A DNA stretch of 64,000 nt from CAIXSC01 sp046349935. GTDB lineage: Bacteria > Planctomycetota > Planctomycetia > Pirellulales > Pirellulaceae. Each line of letters opens with the position of its first letter. The first letter of the stretch is position 1. Position numbers and translations under genes: made by a program. A model generated the notes under the pieces. That model ran no database searches. It was not told the origin of the DNA and saw only the letters and a list, made by a program, of their open reading frames with translations. Where the stretch lies: assembly GCA_046349935.1 (NCBI GenBank), contig JAXMBK010000003.1:1178001-1242000 (forward strand), written 5' to 3'. Below are positions 10,481-18,859 of the stretch, piece by piece.

Positions 10481-12159
10481 GACGTCCCTCCTCGCGATGT
10501 CAGCATTAGTTGTTCGACGATCGGCCCCAGCGCCAGCGACGGAAAGAAGCTGAGCGCACCGACGATGACGACGACGGCCGCCAGCAGGGCGACGAACAGC
10601 GGCGTGTGAGTCGGCAGCGTGCCGGCGGTCGCTGGCGTCGTTCGCTTCTGAGCCAGCGATCCAGCGATCGCGAGCACCGGCAACATCACGCCGAAGCGAC
10701 CGATCAACATGGCAAGCGCCAACCACCCGTTGTAGAAGGGCGTATTGGCGTTAAGGCCTGCGAACGCACTGCCGTTGTTGTTTCCCGCCGACGAGAACGC
10801 ATACAGCACTTCCGTGAATCCATGCGGCCCCGGGTTGAGAATCGACGCGCGCCCCGCGGTCGTGCCGACCCCAAGCGCCGTCCCGACAAGCACCGCGGCG
10901 CACGGCAGAAGGATCGCAACCATCGCCATCTTCATCTCAAAGGCGCCGATCTTTTTTCCTAGATACTCGGGCGTTCGCCCCACCATCAAACCCGATAGAA
11001 ACACGGCGACCAGCGCGAACAAGAGCATGCCATAGAGCCCGGAGCCGACGCCGCCGAAGATGACTTCTCCCAGTTGAATGAGCCACAGCGGCGCGAGACC
11101 GCCGATCGGCGAGTAGGAATCGTGCATCGAGTTGACCGACCCGTTCGAGGCGGCCGTCGTCGCCACCGCCCAGGTCGCCGAAGGTCCAATGCCGAATCGC
11201 AACTCCTTCCCTTCCCAATTCCCCTGCTCGGCCCACGTCACAACCAGCACCAGCGGCACGAAGACGACCGTCATGGCCGCCAACAGCGCCCAACCCTGCC
11301 GACGATCGCCGACAAGTTCCCCGAAGCTGTAGACGAGCGCAGCCGGGATCAACAGAATCGCCAGCATTTCCAAGAGGTTCGAAAGCGGCGTCGGGTTCTC
11401 GAACGGATGAGCAGAATTGGCGTTGAAATAGCCGCCTCCGTTCGTCCCCAACTGTTTAATGGCGATCTGCGATGCAACGGGGCCCAAGGGGAGCGACTGC
11501 GTTGCGACGTCGTCGCTCGGTTGGTCGAGGACTTTCACCACCGCGGCGCGTTGAACGGTTTGCACGACGCCCTGCGAGACGAGCGCGAGCGCCAGCGGGA
11601 CCGAGAGCGGCAGCAGGATGTACAGCGTCCCGCGCAGCAAATCGACCCAGAAGTTGCCCAGGTTCGTCGTCCCGCACCGTGTGAATCCGCGCAACAGGGC
11701 GACGGCGACGGCCATTCCCATGGCGGCGGAGACGAAGTTTTGCACCGTCAGCGCCGACATCTGCGTCAAGCAACTCATCGTCGCCTCGCCCGCGTATCCC
11801 TGCCAGTTCGTGTTGGTCGCGAAGCTGACCGCCGTGTTGAACGCCGAATCGCGAGCGACATTCGGCAAACGATCGGGATTCAGCGGCAACCAAGCCTGAA
11901 CTCGCTGAACGATGTACACCGCACCGACGCTGACGCCGCTCAGCCACAAGACGCTGATCGCATACGTGCGGCTGTTCATCTCCGCCTGCGCGTCGATCCC
12001 GCATATGCGATAAACGACATGCTCGATCGGCCTCAACCAACGTACGAACCAGGGAGTCTCGCCGGCGTAAATGCGAGCCATGTAGAGCCCCAGCGGCTTC
12101 ACGCATGCTCCGAGCAAGCTTAGAAACAGCAGCAACTGGAGCAAGTCGGATACGGTCAT
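10477..12159 (-). CDS. kdpA: KdpA, potassium-translocating subunit
   Basis: KdpA is the channel-like subunit, with four pore regions each carrying a filter-like motif. The 560-residue protein has about ten transmembrane helices, and the pore motifs NTNWQGYAGE, GTNGGGYFNANSAHPFENPT and SSAGNNNGSAFAG are visible. Length fits the family. Its ATG overlaps the kdpF stop codon (ATGA) and its own stop overlaps the kdpB start in the same way. Confidence 0.97.
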
Positions 12160-12248
12160 GACAGTTGCTCCGGGTAAAGCAGGGCGTAAGTGAGATATGC
12201 GACCAGACCCAGGGTCGCGACAAGCGCCACGGCGTGCAGCCAGTCCAT
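12156..12248 (-). CDS. kdpF: KdpF, small membrane subunit
   Basis: The 30-residue product is a single hydrophobic helix (MDWLHAVALVATLGLVAYL then TYALLYPEQLS), as expected for KdpF, which stabilises KdpFABC in the membrane. GGAGG stands 9 bases before the ATG at 12248. The stop codon overlaps the kdpA start (ATGA). Small size and context decide the call. It is the first gene of the operon, so the operon promoter should lie between 12249 and 12461. Confidence 0.9.
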   Translation of the reverse strand: MDWLHAVALVATLGLVAYLTYALLYPEQLS

Positions 12249-12461
12249 TTGTTCGTCCTCCAGTACATTGCCTCGACTGTATTGAAGCGGTTGTCCCGTA
12301 AAATGGGCGGCAAAATGGACGGCCGGCGTATCAAGATTTCATCAAGACGCCGACCGACCGTCGGCGTCGATCGAATGGAGTCCGCGGGGTGGGCTGAATG
12401 GCGCGTCGTCATCTGTTAGTCTTGCCGCGTTGGCGGTAGTTCCCCAAGCAAGGACTCTCCT
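12249..12461. other. Divergent region upstream of kdpF and the PLP enzyme gene
   Basis: This 213-base stretch lies between two divergent genes. By inference it should hold the kdp promoter and KdpE sites. I see AT-richer patches around 12278-12315 but no motif clear enough to name. Confidence 0.35.
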
Positions 12462-13457
12462 ATGGTGCGCATTGCAACGATCGACGACGTCCGCCGTGCC
12501 GAACAGGTGATTCGACAGCACTTGTCTCCCGCGCCGCTGGTACGTTCGTACGAGCTGGAAAAGGAATTGGGTCTTCCTCCGAGTCGCCGCGTGTGGCTGA
12601 AGGACTATGGATGGACTCCGAGCGGCTCGTTCAAGCTGTATGGCGCCCTCTACTGGATGGCCCAGCACCTCGCTGAAATCGGCTCGCGCCCCGTCGCCGC
12701 ACACTCGTCCGGCAACTTCGCCTCAGGGTTGGCATTCGCCGGCATGCGGTACAGTCGACGCGTGATCGTGCTGATGCCCGAGACGGCGCCGCGCATCAAA
12801 TTCGAACGCACGAAGTCGTTCGGCGCAGAGATCCGCACCTACGACATCTCGACCGACCATCTGACAGGCCTGCGCGATCGACTGGCCAAAGAAATCGCCG
12901 AAGGGGAAGGCGCCCTGCAGGCCTCGCCTTACGACGACCCCGACGTCATCGCCGGCAACGGCGTCGGCGGACTGGAAATCGCCGCCGAACTCCAGCGCGA
13001 AGGTCGAACCGCCTCGCACTTCGTTTGTGCGGTGAGCGGCGGCGGGCTGATGGCGGGTCATGCTTTGGCGATCGCCGATGCGTTTCCCGGCGTCGCCATC
13101 TTGGGCGTGGAGCCGGCAGGCGCGGACGACTTTCGGCAATCGCTGGCCGCGGACGCGCGAGTTCGCGTGTCGCAACCCAGCAGCATCTGCGATGGACTGT
13201 TGTCTTACGACGTCGGCGCGCACAATTGGCCCATCCTCCGGCGACTCGTCCGCAGCTCCACGCCGATCGCCGACGATCAAGTTCGCGAAGCCATGCGTTG
13301 GCTTTACGATCGCCACGGATTGCGAACCGAGCCATCCGGCGCCATTACCACCGCCGCCGTGTTGCACGGCCGCACGCCGCTCGACGGCGACGGCGATGTG
13401 GTGCTGGTGGTCAGCGGGCGAAATGTCGACGATGACGCGTTTCGGAACTGGATTTAA
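12462..13457 (+). CDS. PLP-dependent threonine/serine dehydratase-like enzyme (fold type II)
   Basis: The 331-residue protein belongs to the tryptophan-synthase-beta-like family that includes threonine dehydratase and serine racemase. The Schiff-base lysine is in PSGSFKLYGA (Lys58), the substrate loop is HSSGNFASGLAFAG, and the phosphate-binding glycine loop is CAVSGGGLMAGH. There is no C-terminal ACT regulatory domain, so it resembles catabolic dehydratases, serine racemase or hydroxyaspartate dehydratase rather than IlvA. AAGGA precedes the ATG by 7 bases. The exact substrate is not determined by what is visible. Confidence 0.85.
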   Translation: MVRIATIDDVRRAEQVIRQHLSPAPLVRSYELEKELGLPPSRRVWLKDYGWTPSGSFKLYGALYWMAQHLAEIGSRPVAAHSSGNFASGLAFAGMRYSRRVIVLMPETAPRIKFERTKSFGAEIRTYDISTDHLTGLRDRLAKEIAEGEGALQASPYDDPDVIAGNGVGGLEIAAELQREGRTASHFVCAVSGGGLMAGHALAIADAFPGVAILGVEPAGADDFRQSLAADARVRVSQPSSICDGLLSYDVGAHNWPILRRLVRSSTPIADDQVREAMRWLYDRHGLRTEPSGAITTAAVLHGRTPLDGDGDVVLVVSGRNVDDDAFRNWI

Positions 13458-13466
13458 GGATTCGAC

Positions 13467-14195
13467 ATGCCTGGACAAACTCGAGTCGTCGCGCCGGGGC
13501 CGCAGCCGCGGACGGTGCGCACCGCCGAGGGACTCGTACTGACCCCGCCTGCCGACTGGGAACTATTGCCTCCCGGCGACGCCGGTCTGACGCGGCGAGT
13601 GAAAGCGGCTGGGCCGACCTGGACGGTGCAAGTGAAGAAGGGCCGCAAGATTTTCTCGCAAGGGATCTGGGCGCCGGCCGTTCACATCGCGGCGGCGCGC
13701 GCCGAGTTGGAACAGGAACGCGCCACGCCCGCCTACGCCAAACGCCGCGCGGCCGACTCGGCGCGCCGAGAACGGAAGCAGGTCGAGTATGTCGGCAGCT
13801 TCCGCGATGCGGTGCTTGAGTTTCTCGACTTTCCGCCTCGCTACGAGCAACTGGCGAATCGGCTGGCGGACGTGGTGGCCGCCCATGCGACGCCGGTCGG
13901 CAGCGGGACCGTCGCGAGAACCGAACGGATTCCGATTGAAGAGCGCGCGGAACTGGCGGTCATCGCGTGGATGCGTCATCAAACGACTGCTTACGACTCG
14001 ATGAAGATCCAGCGAGTGCGCGGTAAACGGCGGGAGGTGCGGCGCGAGTTGGCCGCGATCTCTCGTCGGTTGCTCGAGCAGTATCGCTCGGGTCGCGCCG
14101 CCGACGCGGCAAGTTGTCCGCTGCAACAGGCGCTTGAACGCGGTCCGATCGCCGACGGTTCGTCGTCAGACGGGAGTCTCGAGGACGCGGAATGA
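13467..14195 (+). CDS. DUF2293-domain protein
   Basis: The 242-residue soluble protein carries a DUF2293 segment in its middle part: the region with RTERIPIEERAELAVIAWMR, HQTTAYDSMKIQRV and GKRREVRRELA is characteristic. The N-terminal third looks like a small domain (LVLTPPADWELLPPGDAGLTR, then TWTVQVKKGRKIFSQGIWAP). Function is unknown. AAGGA lies 6 bases before the ATG, and the stop overlaps the next gene's ATG (ATGA), so it is coupled to a HEAGH protein, which may be its functional partner. Confidence 0.82.
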   Translation: MPGQTRVVAPGPQPRTVRTAEGLVLTPPADWELLPPGDAGLTRRVKAAGPTWTVQVKKGRKIFSQGIWAPAVHIAAARAELEQERATPAYAKRRAADSARRERKQVEYVGSFRDAVLEFLDFPPRYEQLANRLADVVAAHATPVGSGTVARTERIPIEERAELAVIAWMRHQTTAYDSMKIQRVRGKRREVRRELAAISRRLLEQYRSGRAADAASCPLQQALERGPIADGSSSDGSLEDAE

Positions 14196-14671
14196 GTCAG
14201 GTCGACGCGTATCACGAGGCGGGACATGCGTTCATGGCGTTCTACGTCGGCGCGCGAGTGCGTTCGGTTACGATCGATCCCGATCGAGACGAGGGACCGG
14301 AGCGGTACGCCGATACGCAGGTGGAATGGCCGTTGAAGCGATTCCCGCCGCGGCAGTTGCGCGAGCGCATGGTGCAGGTCGCCCTGGCGGGGCCGGTCGC
14401 GGAAATGATCCACTCCGGCGAGAACCCGCATCCTGGATTCGTCGCCGAGTGGTCGTCGGACTGGAAGGTCGCTTGGGACGCCGCAGCGCCGCTCGTTCCC
14501 GACGAACGCCTGCGCATCGGCTACCTGGAACGCGTCGTGCGACAGGTGTACCAGATTCTGAATCGCGACGATCATTGGCAGGCCCTCGCCGCCATCGTCG
14601 ATCATCTCGATGCGCACGAGACGATCGAAGGCGACGAGGTGCTGGAAATCATGCGTACTTGGCTCGAGTGA
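14192..14671 (+). CDS. Small M41-like metallopeptidase-domain protein (HEAGH)
   Basis: The 159-residue protein starts MSQVDAYHEAGHAFMAFYVG. HEAGH at residues 8-12 is the zinc-binding motif of FtsH (M41) peptidases, and the following LAGPVAEMIHSG and AWDAA...LVPDERL segments resemble the helical M41 core. There is no AAA ATPase domain, no transmembrane helix and no signal peptide. It is therefore a stand-alone M41-like domain, either an ATP-independent cytosolic peptidase or a degenerate relative. It overlaps the DUF2293 gene by four bases and lies 5 bases before an alpha/beta hydrolase gene. Confidence 0.8.
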   Translation: MSQVDAYHEAGHAFMAFYVGARVRSVTIDPDRDEGPERYADTQVEWPLKRFPPRQLRERMVQVALAGPVAEMIHSGENPHPGFVAEWSSDWKVAWDAAAPLVPDERLRIGYLERVVRQVYQILNRDDHWQALAAIVDHLDAHETIEGDEVLEIMRTWLE

Positions 14672-14676
14672 CGAAC

Positions 14677-15444
14677 ATGACCTCGAATCTCTCCGACGCT
14701 CAGATCTTGGACCATCCCGCGGTCAGCGGCTGCTATCTGTTTCCGCAGGATCGGTGCGTCCGCAATCCATGGAACGTCGAAGTTTCCGGTGCGACGCTGG
14801 CTTGTTGCCGACGCATCGTTGACCCGGCCGCGTTGACGTTGGTCCACTTTCATGGCAACGGCGAAGCGGTCGCCGACTACATTCCCGAGTGGGCCGATGC
14901 GCTCGCCGCCATGCGGATCAACTCGCTGTTTGTCGAGTATCGCGAGTACGGCGACTCCACGGGCTGCGCTCAGCTTGTCGCCATGTTGGGCGACGGCGAA
15001 GCGGTGCTCGAAGCCGCGGGGCTCGCCCCAGAAAACGTCGTCGCCTTCGGGCGTTCGATCGGCTCGTTGTACGCGATCGAGTTGGCGGCGCGTCGCCCGC
15101 AGTTAGCGGGCTTGGTGCTCGAGAGCGGGATTGCGGACCCTGCGGAGCGTTTCCTGAAGTACGCCGACTTTTCGCAGGCGCCCTTCACGCGCGACGACGT
15201 TCGCGCGGCTGCTCATCGTTGCTTTCACCACGAACGGAAGCTCGCATCCTATCGCGGCCCGCTGTTGGTGCTGCACGCCGACCACGATCACCTTGTGGAC
15301 GCGTCGCACGCGGAGCGCAACTTTCGCTGGTGCGGCAGCGACCGGAAGAAGCTGGTCCGCTTTCCGGTCGGCGACCACAATTCGATCCATCACTACAACT
15401 ACGACGAGTACCAGCGCGAATTGCGCGACTTCTTGCAGCGTTAA
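14677..15444 (+). CDS. Alpha/beta hydrolase
   Basis: The 255-residue protein shows the oxyanion region VHFHGNGE, the nucleophile elbow GRSIGS (Ser127), an acid in LHADHDHLVD and a histidine in GDHNSIHH near the C-terminus, which together form a plausible catalytic triad. The arrangement is like the BEM46/ABHD13-type serine hydrolases. No signal peptide is seen. The ATG at 14677 follows the upstream stop by 5 bases; a longer open frame that begins inside the upstream genes is spurious. Substrate unknown. Confidence 0.85.
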   Translation: MTSNLSDAQILDHPAVSGCYLFPQDRCVRNPWNVEVSGATLACCRRIVDPAALTLVHFHGNGEAVADYIPEWADALAAMRINSLFVEYREYGDSTGCAQLVAMLGDGEAVLEAAGLAPENVVAFGRSIGSLYAIELAARRPQLAGLVLESGIADPAERFLKYADFSQAPFTRDDVRAAAHRCFHHERKLASYRGPLLVLHADHDHLVDASHAERNFRWCGSDRKKLVRFPVGDHNSIHHYNYDEYQRELRDFLQR

Positions 15445-16244
15445 CTCGCCAACAAGCAGGCTGCGATCGCTCGTTCCAGCAGCACGGCGTCGATCGTACG
15501 AGCGCCGCGCATCGCAATCAGCGGCGCCGCCAGTTCTGGAGCGTGCAGCATCTCGCAGGCTTCCAGCAGCACCGACGATGCGTGTTGATGGGACAACTCG
15601 TGGATCAACGTCGGCACAATCAGCCGCTCGCCGCGGCGAGCCAGTCCGAGCAGCGCTTCGGAACGAGTATCGCCGTCGGTGTCGTGCAGGCGATCAAGCA
15701 GCGCTCGTCGAATGTCGGGCGTATCGACGCTGAGCTGCGTGCCCAATGCGAAGGTGGCCCAGTCGCGGACGGCCGCGTCGCGATCATGACTGAGATAGAT
15801 CAGTCGCTCGATCGCCCGCGGGTCGTCGTAGCCCATGAGCGCCAGGACGGTCGCGTGCCGCACCCACGGATCCGCGTGATCCGCGAACGGCGCGACGACC
15901 GACACACACCCCGGAGCGTCATGATGCGACAACGCGACAAGGATCGACTGCATCACTTCCTTATCGGGCTCGCAGGCCAACATATGGACGAGCATGTTGA
16001 TCGATTCGCGAGGAAACGAGCGTTGGTCGATGCCTAACTGTCCCAGGATGTCGGCGCCGATGCGGCGTTCTTGCGCCGTATGGCTGCGACAGAGACGATG
16101 AGCGGCTTCGAACACGTCGCGCGTTCCGCGGCGATGCAACAGGCACACGGCGTTCCATGCCACGTCTTCGGGTTCGGTCAGGGCCGCGTGAACCAGATCG
16201 GGCACCGACTGGCGCTCGCTCTGGAGATGCAGGACTTGTGGCAT
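15441..16244 (-). CDS. HEAT-repeat protein
   Basis: The 267-residue protein consists almost entirely of paired helices of about 30 residues with recurring patterns such as DHADPWVRHATVLALMGYDD, SHDRDAAVRDWATFALG and DTDGDTRSEALLGLARRG, typical of HEAT or PBS-lyase-like repeats used for protein binding. No catalytic motif or signal peptide is seen. Its stop codon overlaps that of the convergent hydrolase gene through the shared TTAA at 15441-15444. Confidence 0.85.
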   Translation of the reverse strand: MPQVLHLQSERQSVPDLVHAALTEPEDVAWNAVCLLHRRGTRDVFEAAHRLCRSHTAQERRIGADILGQLGIDQRSFPRESINMLVHMLACEPDKEVMQSILVALSHHDAPGCVSVVAPFADHADPWVRHATVLALMGYDDPRAIERLIYLSHDRDAAVRDWATFALGTQLSVDTPDIRRALLDRLHDTDGDTRSEALLGLARRGERLIVPTLIHELSHQHASSVLLEACEMLHAPELAAPLIAMRGARTIDAVLLERAIAACLLAS

Positions 16245-16323
16245 GAAAAATTTCCTCGCTAAATCGATTCTAGGTCACGATTTTTGCTGAAGCGTCGCTT
16301 GACGACCGTGTTTTTTGTCAGAC

Positions 16324-16347
16324 GTAGGACAGGCTTCCAGCCTGTCT
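16324..16347 (+). repeat. Solo copy of the CAGGCTTCCAGCCTG palindrome
   Basis: This copy begins GTAGGACAGGCTTCCAGCC and lies 19 bases before the next copy in the same orientation. Confidence 0.9.
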
Positions 16348-16366
16348 GAACACGAACGCCGCCCCC

Positions 16367-16516
16367 GTAGGACAGGCTTCCAGCCTGTCTGCCCCCCCCA
16401 AGACGTGCGCCGACGGGCGGGGGGGCACGCGTTGGCGAGGGGGGGCGGCCAAGTGCGAATTGGGGGTGGATTGGGGGTGGGTGGGCGGGGCGTCACAGGC
16501 TGGAAGCCTGTGCTAC
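16367..16516. repeat. Paired palindromic repeat unit
   Basis: A plus-oriented copy at 16367-16390 (GTAGGACAGGCTTCCAGCC...) and an inverted copy at 16495-16516 (ACAGGCTGGAAGCCTGTGC...) enclose about 100 bases rich in G-runs. The same layout recurs at 20323-20501 and 21308-21433. Confidence 0.85.
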
Positions 16517-16558
16517 GGGGGTTACACTGACGTTTTTCTTGGGGCGGGGGAGAGGGTT

Positions 16559-18814
16559 ATGGTTCGGTGGTGGACGGCGGTATCGGTGGTGCTTGGGGCG
16601 ACGGCGGCCAGCGCGGGGGAGATTGAGTTCAACCGCGACATTCGACCGATCCTGTCGGACAAGTGCTTCGCATGTCATGGATTCGACGCGAAACATCGGC
16701 AAGCCGAATTGCGGCTCGATACGCCCGCGGGCGCACACGCGAAGGCGGCTAGCGGCGAACCGGCGATCGTTCCCGGACGGCCCGACGAGAGCGCTGTCTG
16801 GCGGCGCATCGCGTCCAACGATCCGGCCGAACGGATGCCCCCGCCCGACTCCAACAAACAACTCACCGACGCCGAACGGACGCTGCTGCGACAATGGATT
16901 GAACAAGGCGCCCGTTATCAGTCGCATTGGGCCTTCGAGCCCTTGAGATCGTCTGCGGTCCCGGAGGTTCCGGCTGCCGTGCGCGGCGCGAGCCGGATCG
17001 ATGCCTTCATCGCCCACGCCCTCGCACAACGCAAAGCGCAGCCGTCGCCGGCTGCGCCGCTGCAGGTGCGAGTGCGTCGAGCGGCGTTTGATCTCGTCGG
17101 TCGGCCGCCGTCGCTCGAGGAGCTCGACGCCGTCGATCAGGATTCTTCCCCCGACGCGTATCAGCGCTACATCGAGCGGCTCTTGGCGTCGCCGCAGTTC
17201 GGCGAGCGATTTTCCGCCCAGTGGCTCGACGTCGCTCGGTACGGCGATACCAGCGGCTACTTGCACGACATGCTGCGAACGCCTTGGCCGTGGCGCGATT
17301 GGGTGATTCAGTCCTTCAATCGCGACCTGCCCTACGATCAGTTCGTGGTCGAACAACTGGCGGGCGATCTGCTTCCCAACGCAACGCCCGAACAGACGTT
17401 GGCCACTTCGTTCTGTCGTAATCACTTGATCACGACCGAAGGCGGGACGTTGGCTGCGGAGTACCTGAACGAATACGCGGCCGATCGCGTCCAGACGCTC
17501 GGCGCCGCCTTCCTGGGACTGAGCCTGCAGTGCTGCCGCTGCCATGACCATAAGTTCGATCCAATCACGCAGGAAGACTTCTATAGTCTGCAGTCCTATT
17601 TCAATTCCATCGGCGAGAAGCACGCCGAGAACAATTCGGCGCCTGCCATCGAGCCGCTGATCGAGATCGCTTCGCCGCTTGACCCCCTTGGCCCCAAAGC
17701 CAAAGTGATGGTGATGCGCGAGGCCGAGAAGGCGACCGAGACGTTTGTGCTCGTGCGGGGCGAATACGACAAACCAGATCGACAGAAGCCTGTCGCACGC
17801 CGACCGCCGAGCGTCCTTGGCGCAGCGCCCGCCGACGCGCCGGCCAATCGCCTGGGCCTGGCCCGTTGGCTTGTAACCCAACAGGACTCGCTGGTCGCAC
17901 GGGTCGCCGTGAATCGCTACTGGCAGCGCATCTTCGGCGCCGGACTCGTACGCACCGTCGACGACTTCGGCGTTCAAGGCGAATTTCCGTCGCATCCCGA
18001 GTTGCTTGACGAACTGGCGCGGTTCTTTCGCGATGGTCCGGCGGATTCGCTGCGCGGCGCCTGGAGTACGAAGGCGGTGATTCGCGAGTTGGTGCTCAGC
18101 TCGACGTACCAGCAAGCTTCCAAAGTCCGAGACGAGTTGTCGGCGGTCGATCCGGACAATCGGCTGTTGAGCTACTTCCCGCGGCAGCGATTGTCGGCGG
18201 AAGAGCTGCGCGACCAAGGATTGTTTGCGGCCGGCGTCCTCTCGCACCGCCTGGGCGGCGCGCCGGTGTTCCCCTACCAGCCTGACGGAATGTGGGAGGA
18301 GCGAGCGAACGAAGGCAGCAACACCAAGGTGTTTAAGCGCAGCGAGGGAGAATCGCTTTACCGGCGCAGTCTGTACACCTTCTGGAAGCGAACATGCCCG
18401 CCGCCGCTGATGACCGTGTTCGACGCGCCCGACCGAACCGTCTGCGTTGCGCGTCGCGCCCCGACGAACACGCCGTTACAAGCGCTCGCAGCCCTGAACG
18501 ACGAACAATTCCTCGAATGCGCTCGCCTGCTGGCGGAGCGTACGCTGCGCGAATCGCCGGACCGCGACCAGCGGCTCGTCGCCCTGTTCCGCCGTGCCGC
18601 CAGTCGCTCGCCCGACGCCGCGGACCTCGAGACGTTGCGCCGGGGACTCGACGCCCTCGTCGCGCGATATCGTGAATCGCCGACGGATGCGGAGAAGCTC
18701 TTGCGCCAAGGGGCGTCGCCCGTCGCGAGCGACCTCGACGCACGCGAGTTGGCCGCATGGATGGTGGTCGCCAGCGCCATCCTGAACTTGGACGAGTCGC
18801 TGGTGCGTCCGTAA
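16559..18814 (+). CDS. DUF1549/DUF1553 planctomycete cytochrome-c-type protein, short form
   Basis: The 751-residue protein has a signal peptide (residues 1-19, ending AASAG), a PSCyt1 haem-binding motif CFACH at residues 36-40, then DUF1549 (PSCyt2, with FGERFSAQWLDVARYGDTSGY and a second CCRCH motif) and DUF1553 (PSD1, with RVAVNRYWQRIFGAGLVRT). Function of the family is not established; it is thought to act in the cell envelope. It is shorter than the usual 900-1,100 residues because little lies between DUF1549 and DUF1553. GGAGAGG precedes the ATG at 16559. A DUF1501 gene follows after 45 bases, the standard pairing in planctomycetes. Confidence 0.93.
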   Translation: MVRWWTAVSVVLGATAASAGEIEFNRDIRPILSDKCFACHGFDAKHRQAELRLDTPAGAHAKAASGEPAIVPGRPDESAVWRRIASNDPAERMPPPDSNKQLTDAERTLLRQWIEQGARYQSHWAFEPLRSSAVPEVPAAVRGASRIDAFIAHALAQRKAQPSPAAPLQVRVRRAAFDLVGRPPSLEELDAVDQDSSPDAYQRYIERLLASPQFGERFSAQWLDVARYGDTSGYLHDMLRTPWPWRDWVIQSFNRDLPYDQFVVEQLAGDLLPNATPEQTLATSFCRNHLITTEGGTLAAEYLNEYAADRVQTLGAAFLGLSLQCCRCHDHKFDPITQEDFYSLQSYFNSIGEKHAENNSAPAIEPLIEIASPLDPLGPKAKVMVMREAEKATETFVLVRGEYDKPDRQKPVARRPPSVLGAAPADAPANRLGLARWLVTQQDSLVARVAVNRYWQRIFGAGLVRTVDDFGVQGEFPSHPELLDELARFFRDGPADSLRGAWSTKAVIRELVLSSTYQQASKVRDELSAVDPDNRLLSYFPRQRLSAEELRDQGLFAAGVLSHRLGGAPVFPYQPDGMWEERANEGSNTKVFKRSEGESLYRRSLYTFWKRTCPPPLMTVFDAPDRTVCVARRAPTNTPLQALAALNDEQFLECARLLAERTLRESPDRDQRLVALFRRAASRSPDAADLETLRRGLDALVARYRESPTDAEKLLRQGASPVASDLDARELAAWMVVASAILNLDESLVRP

Positions 18815-18859
18815 AAAAATGCTTGCTTACTCCATTCACGCAACGTTAAAGCGTCAAAC

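Larger units (their letters stand above)
16245..16558. other. Intergenic region dominated by palindromic repeats and G-runs
   Basis: This 314-base stretch separates the divergent HEAT and DUF1553 genes. Apart from the repeat copies listed separately, it holds strand-asymmetric G-runs between 16391 and 16494. No coding sequence was seen. Confidence 0.6.
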
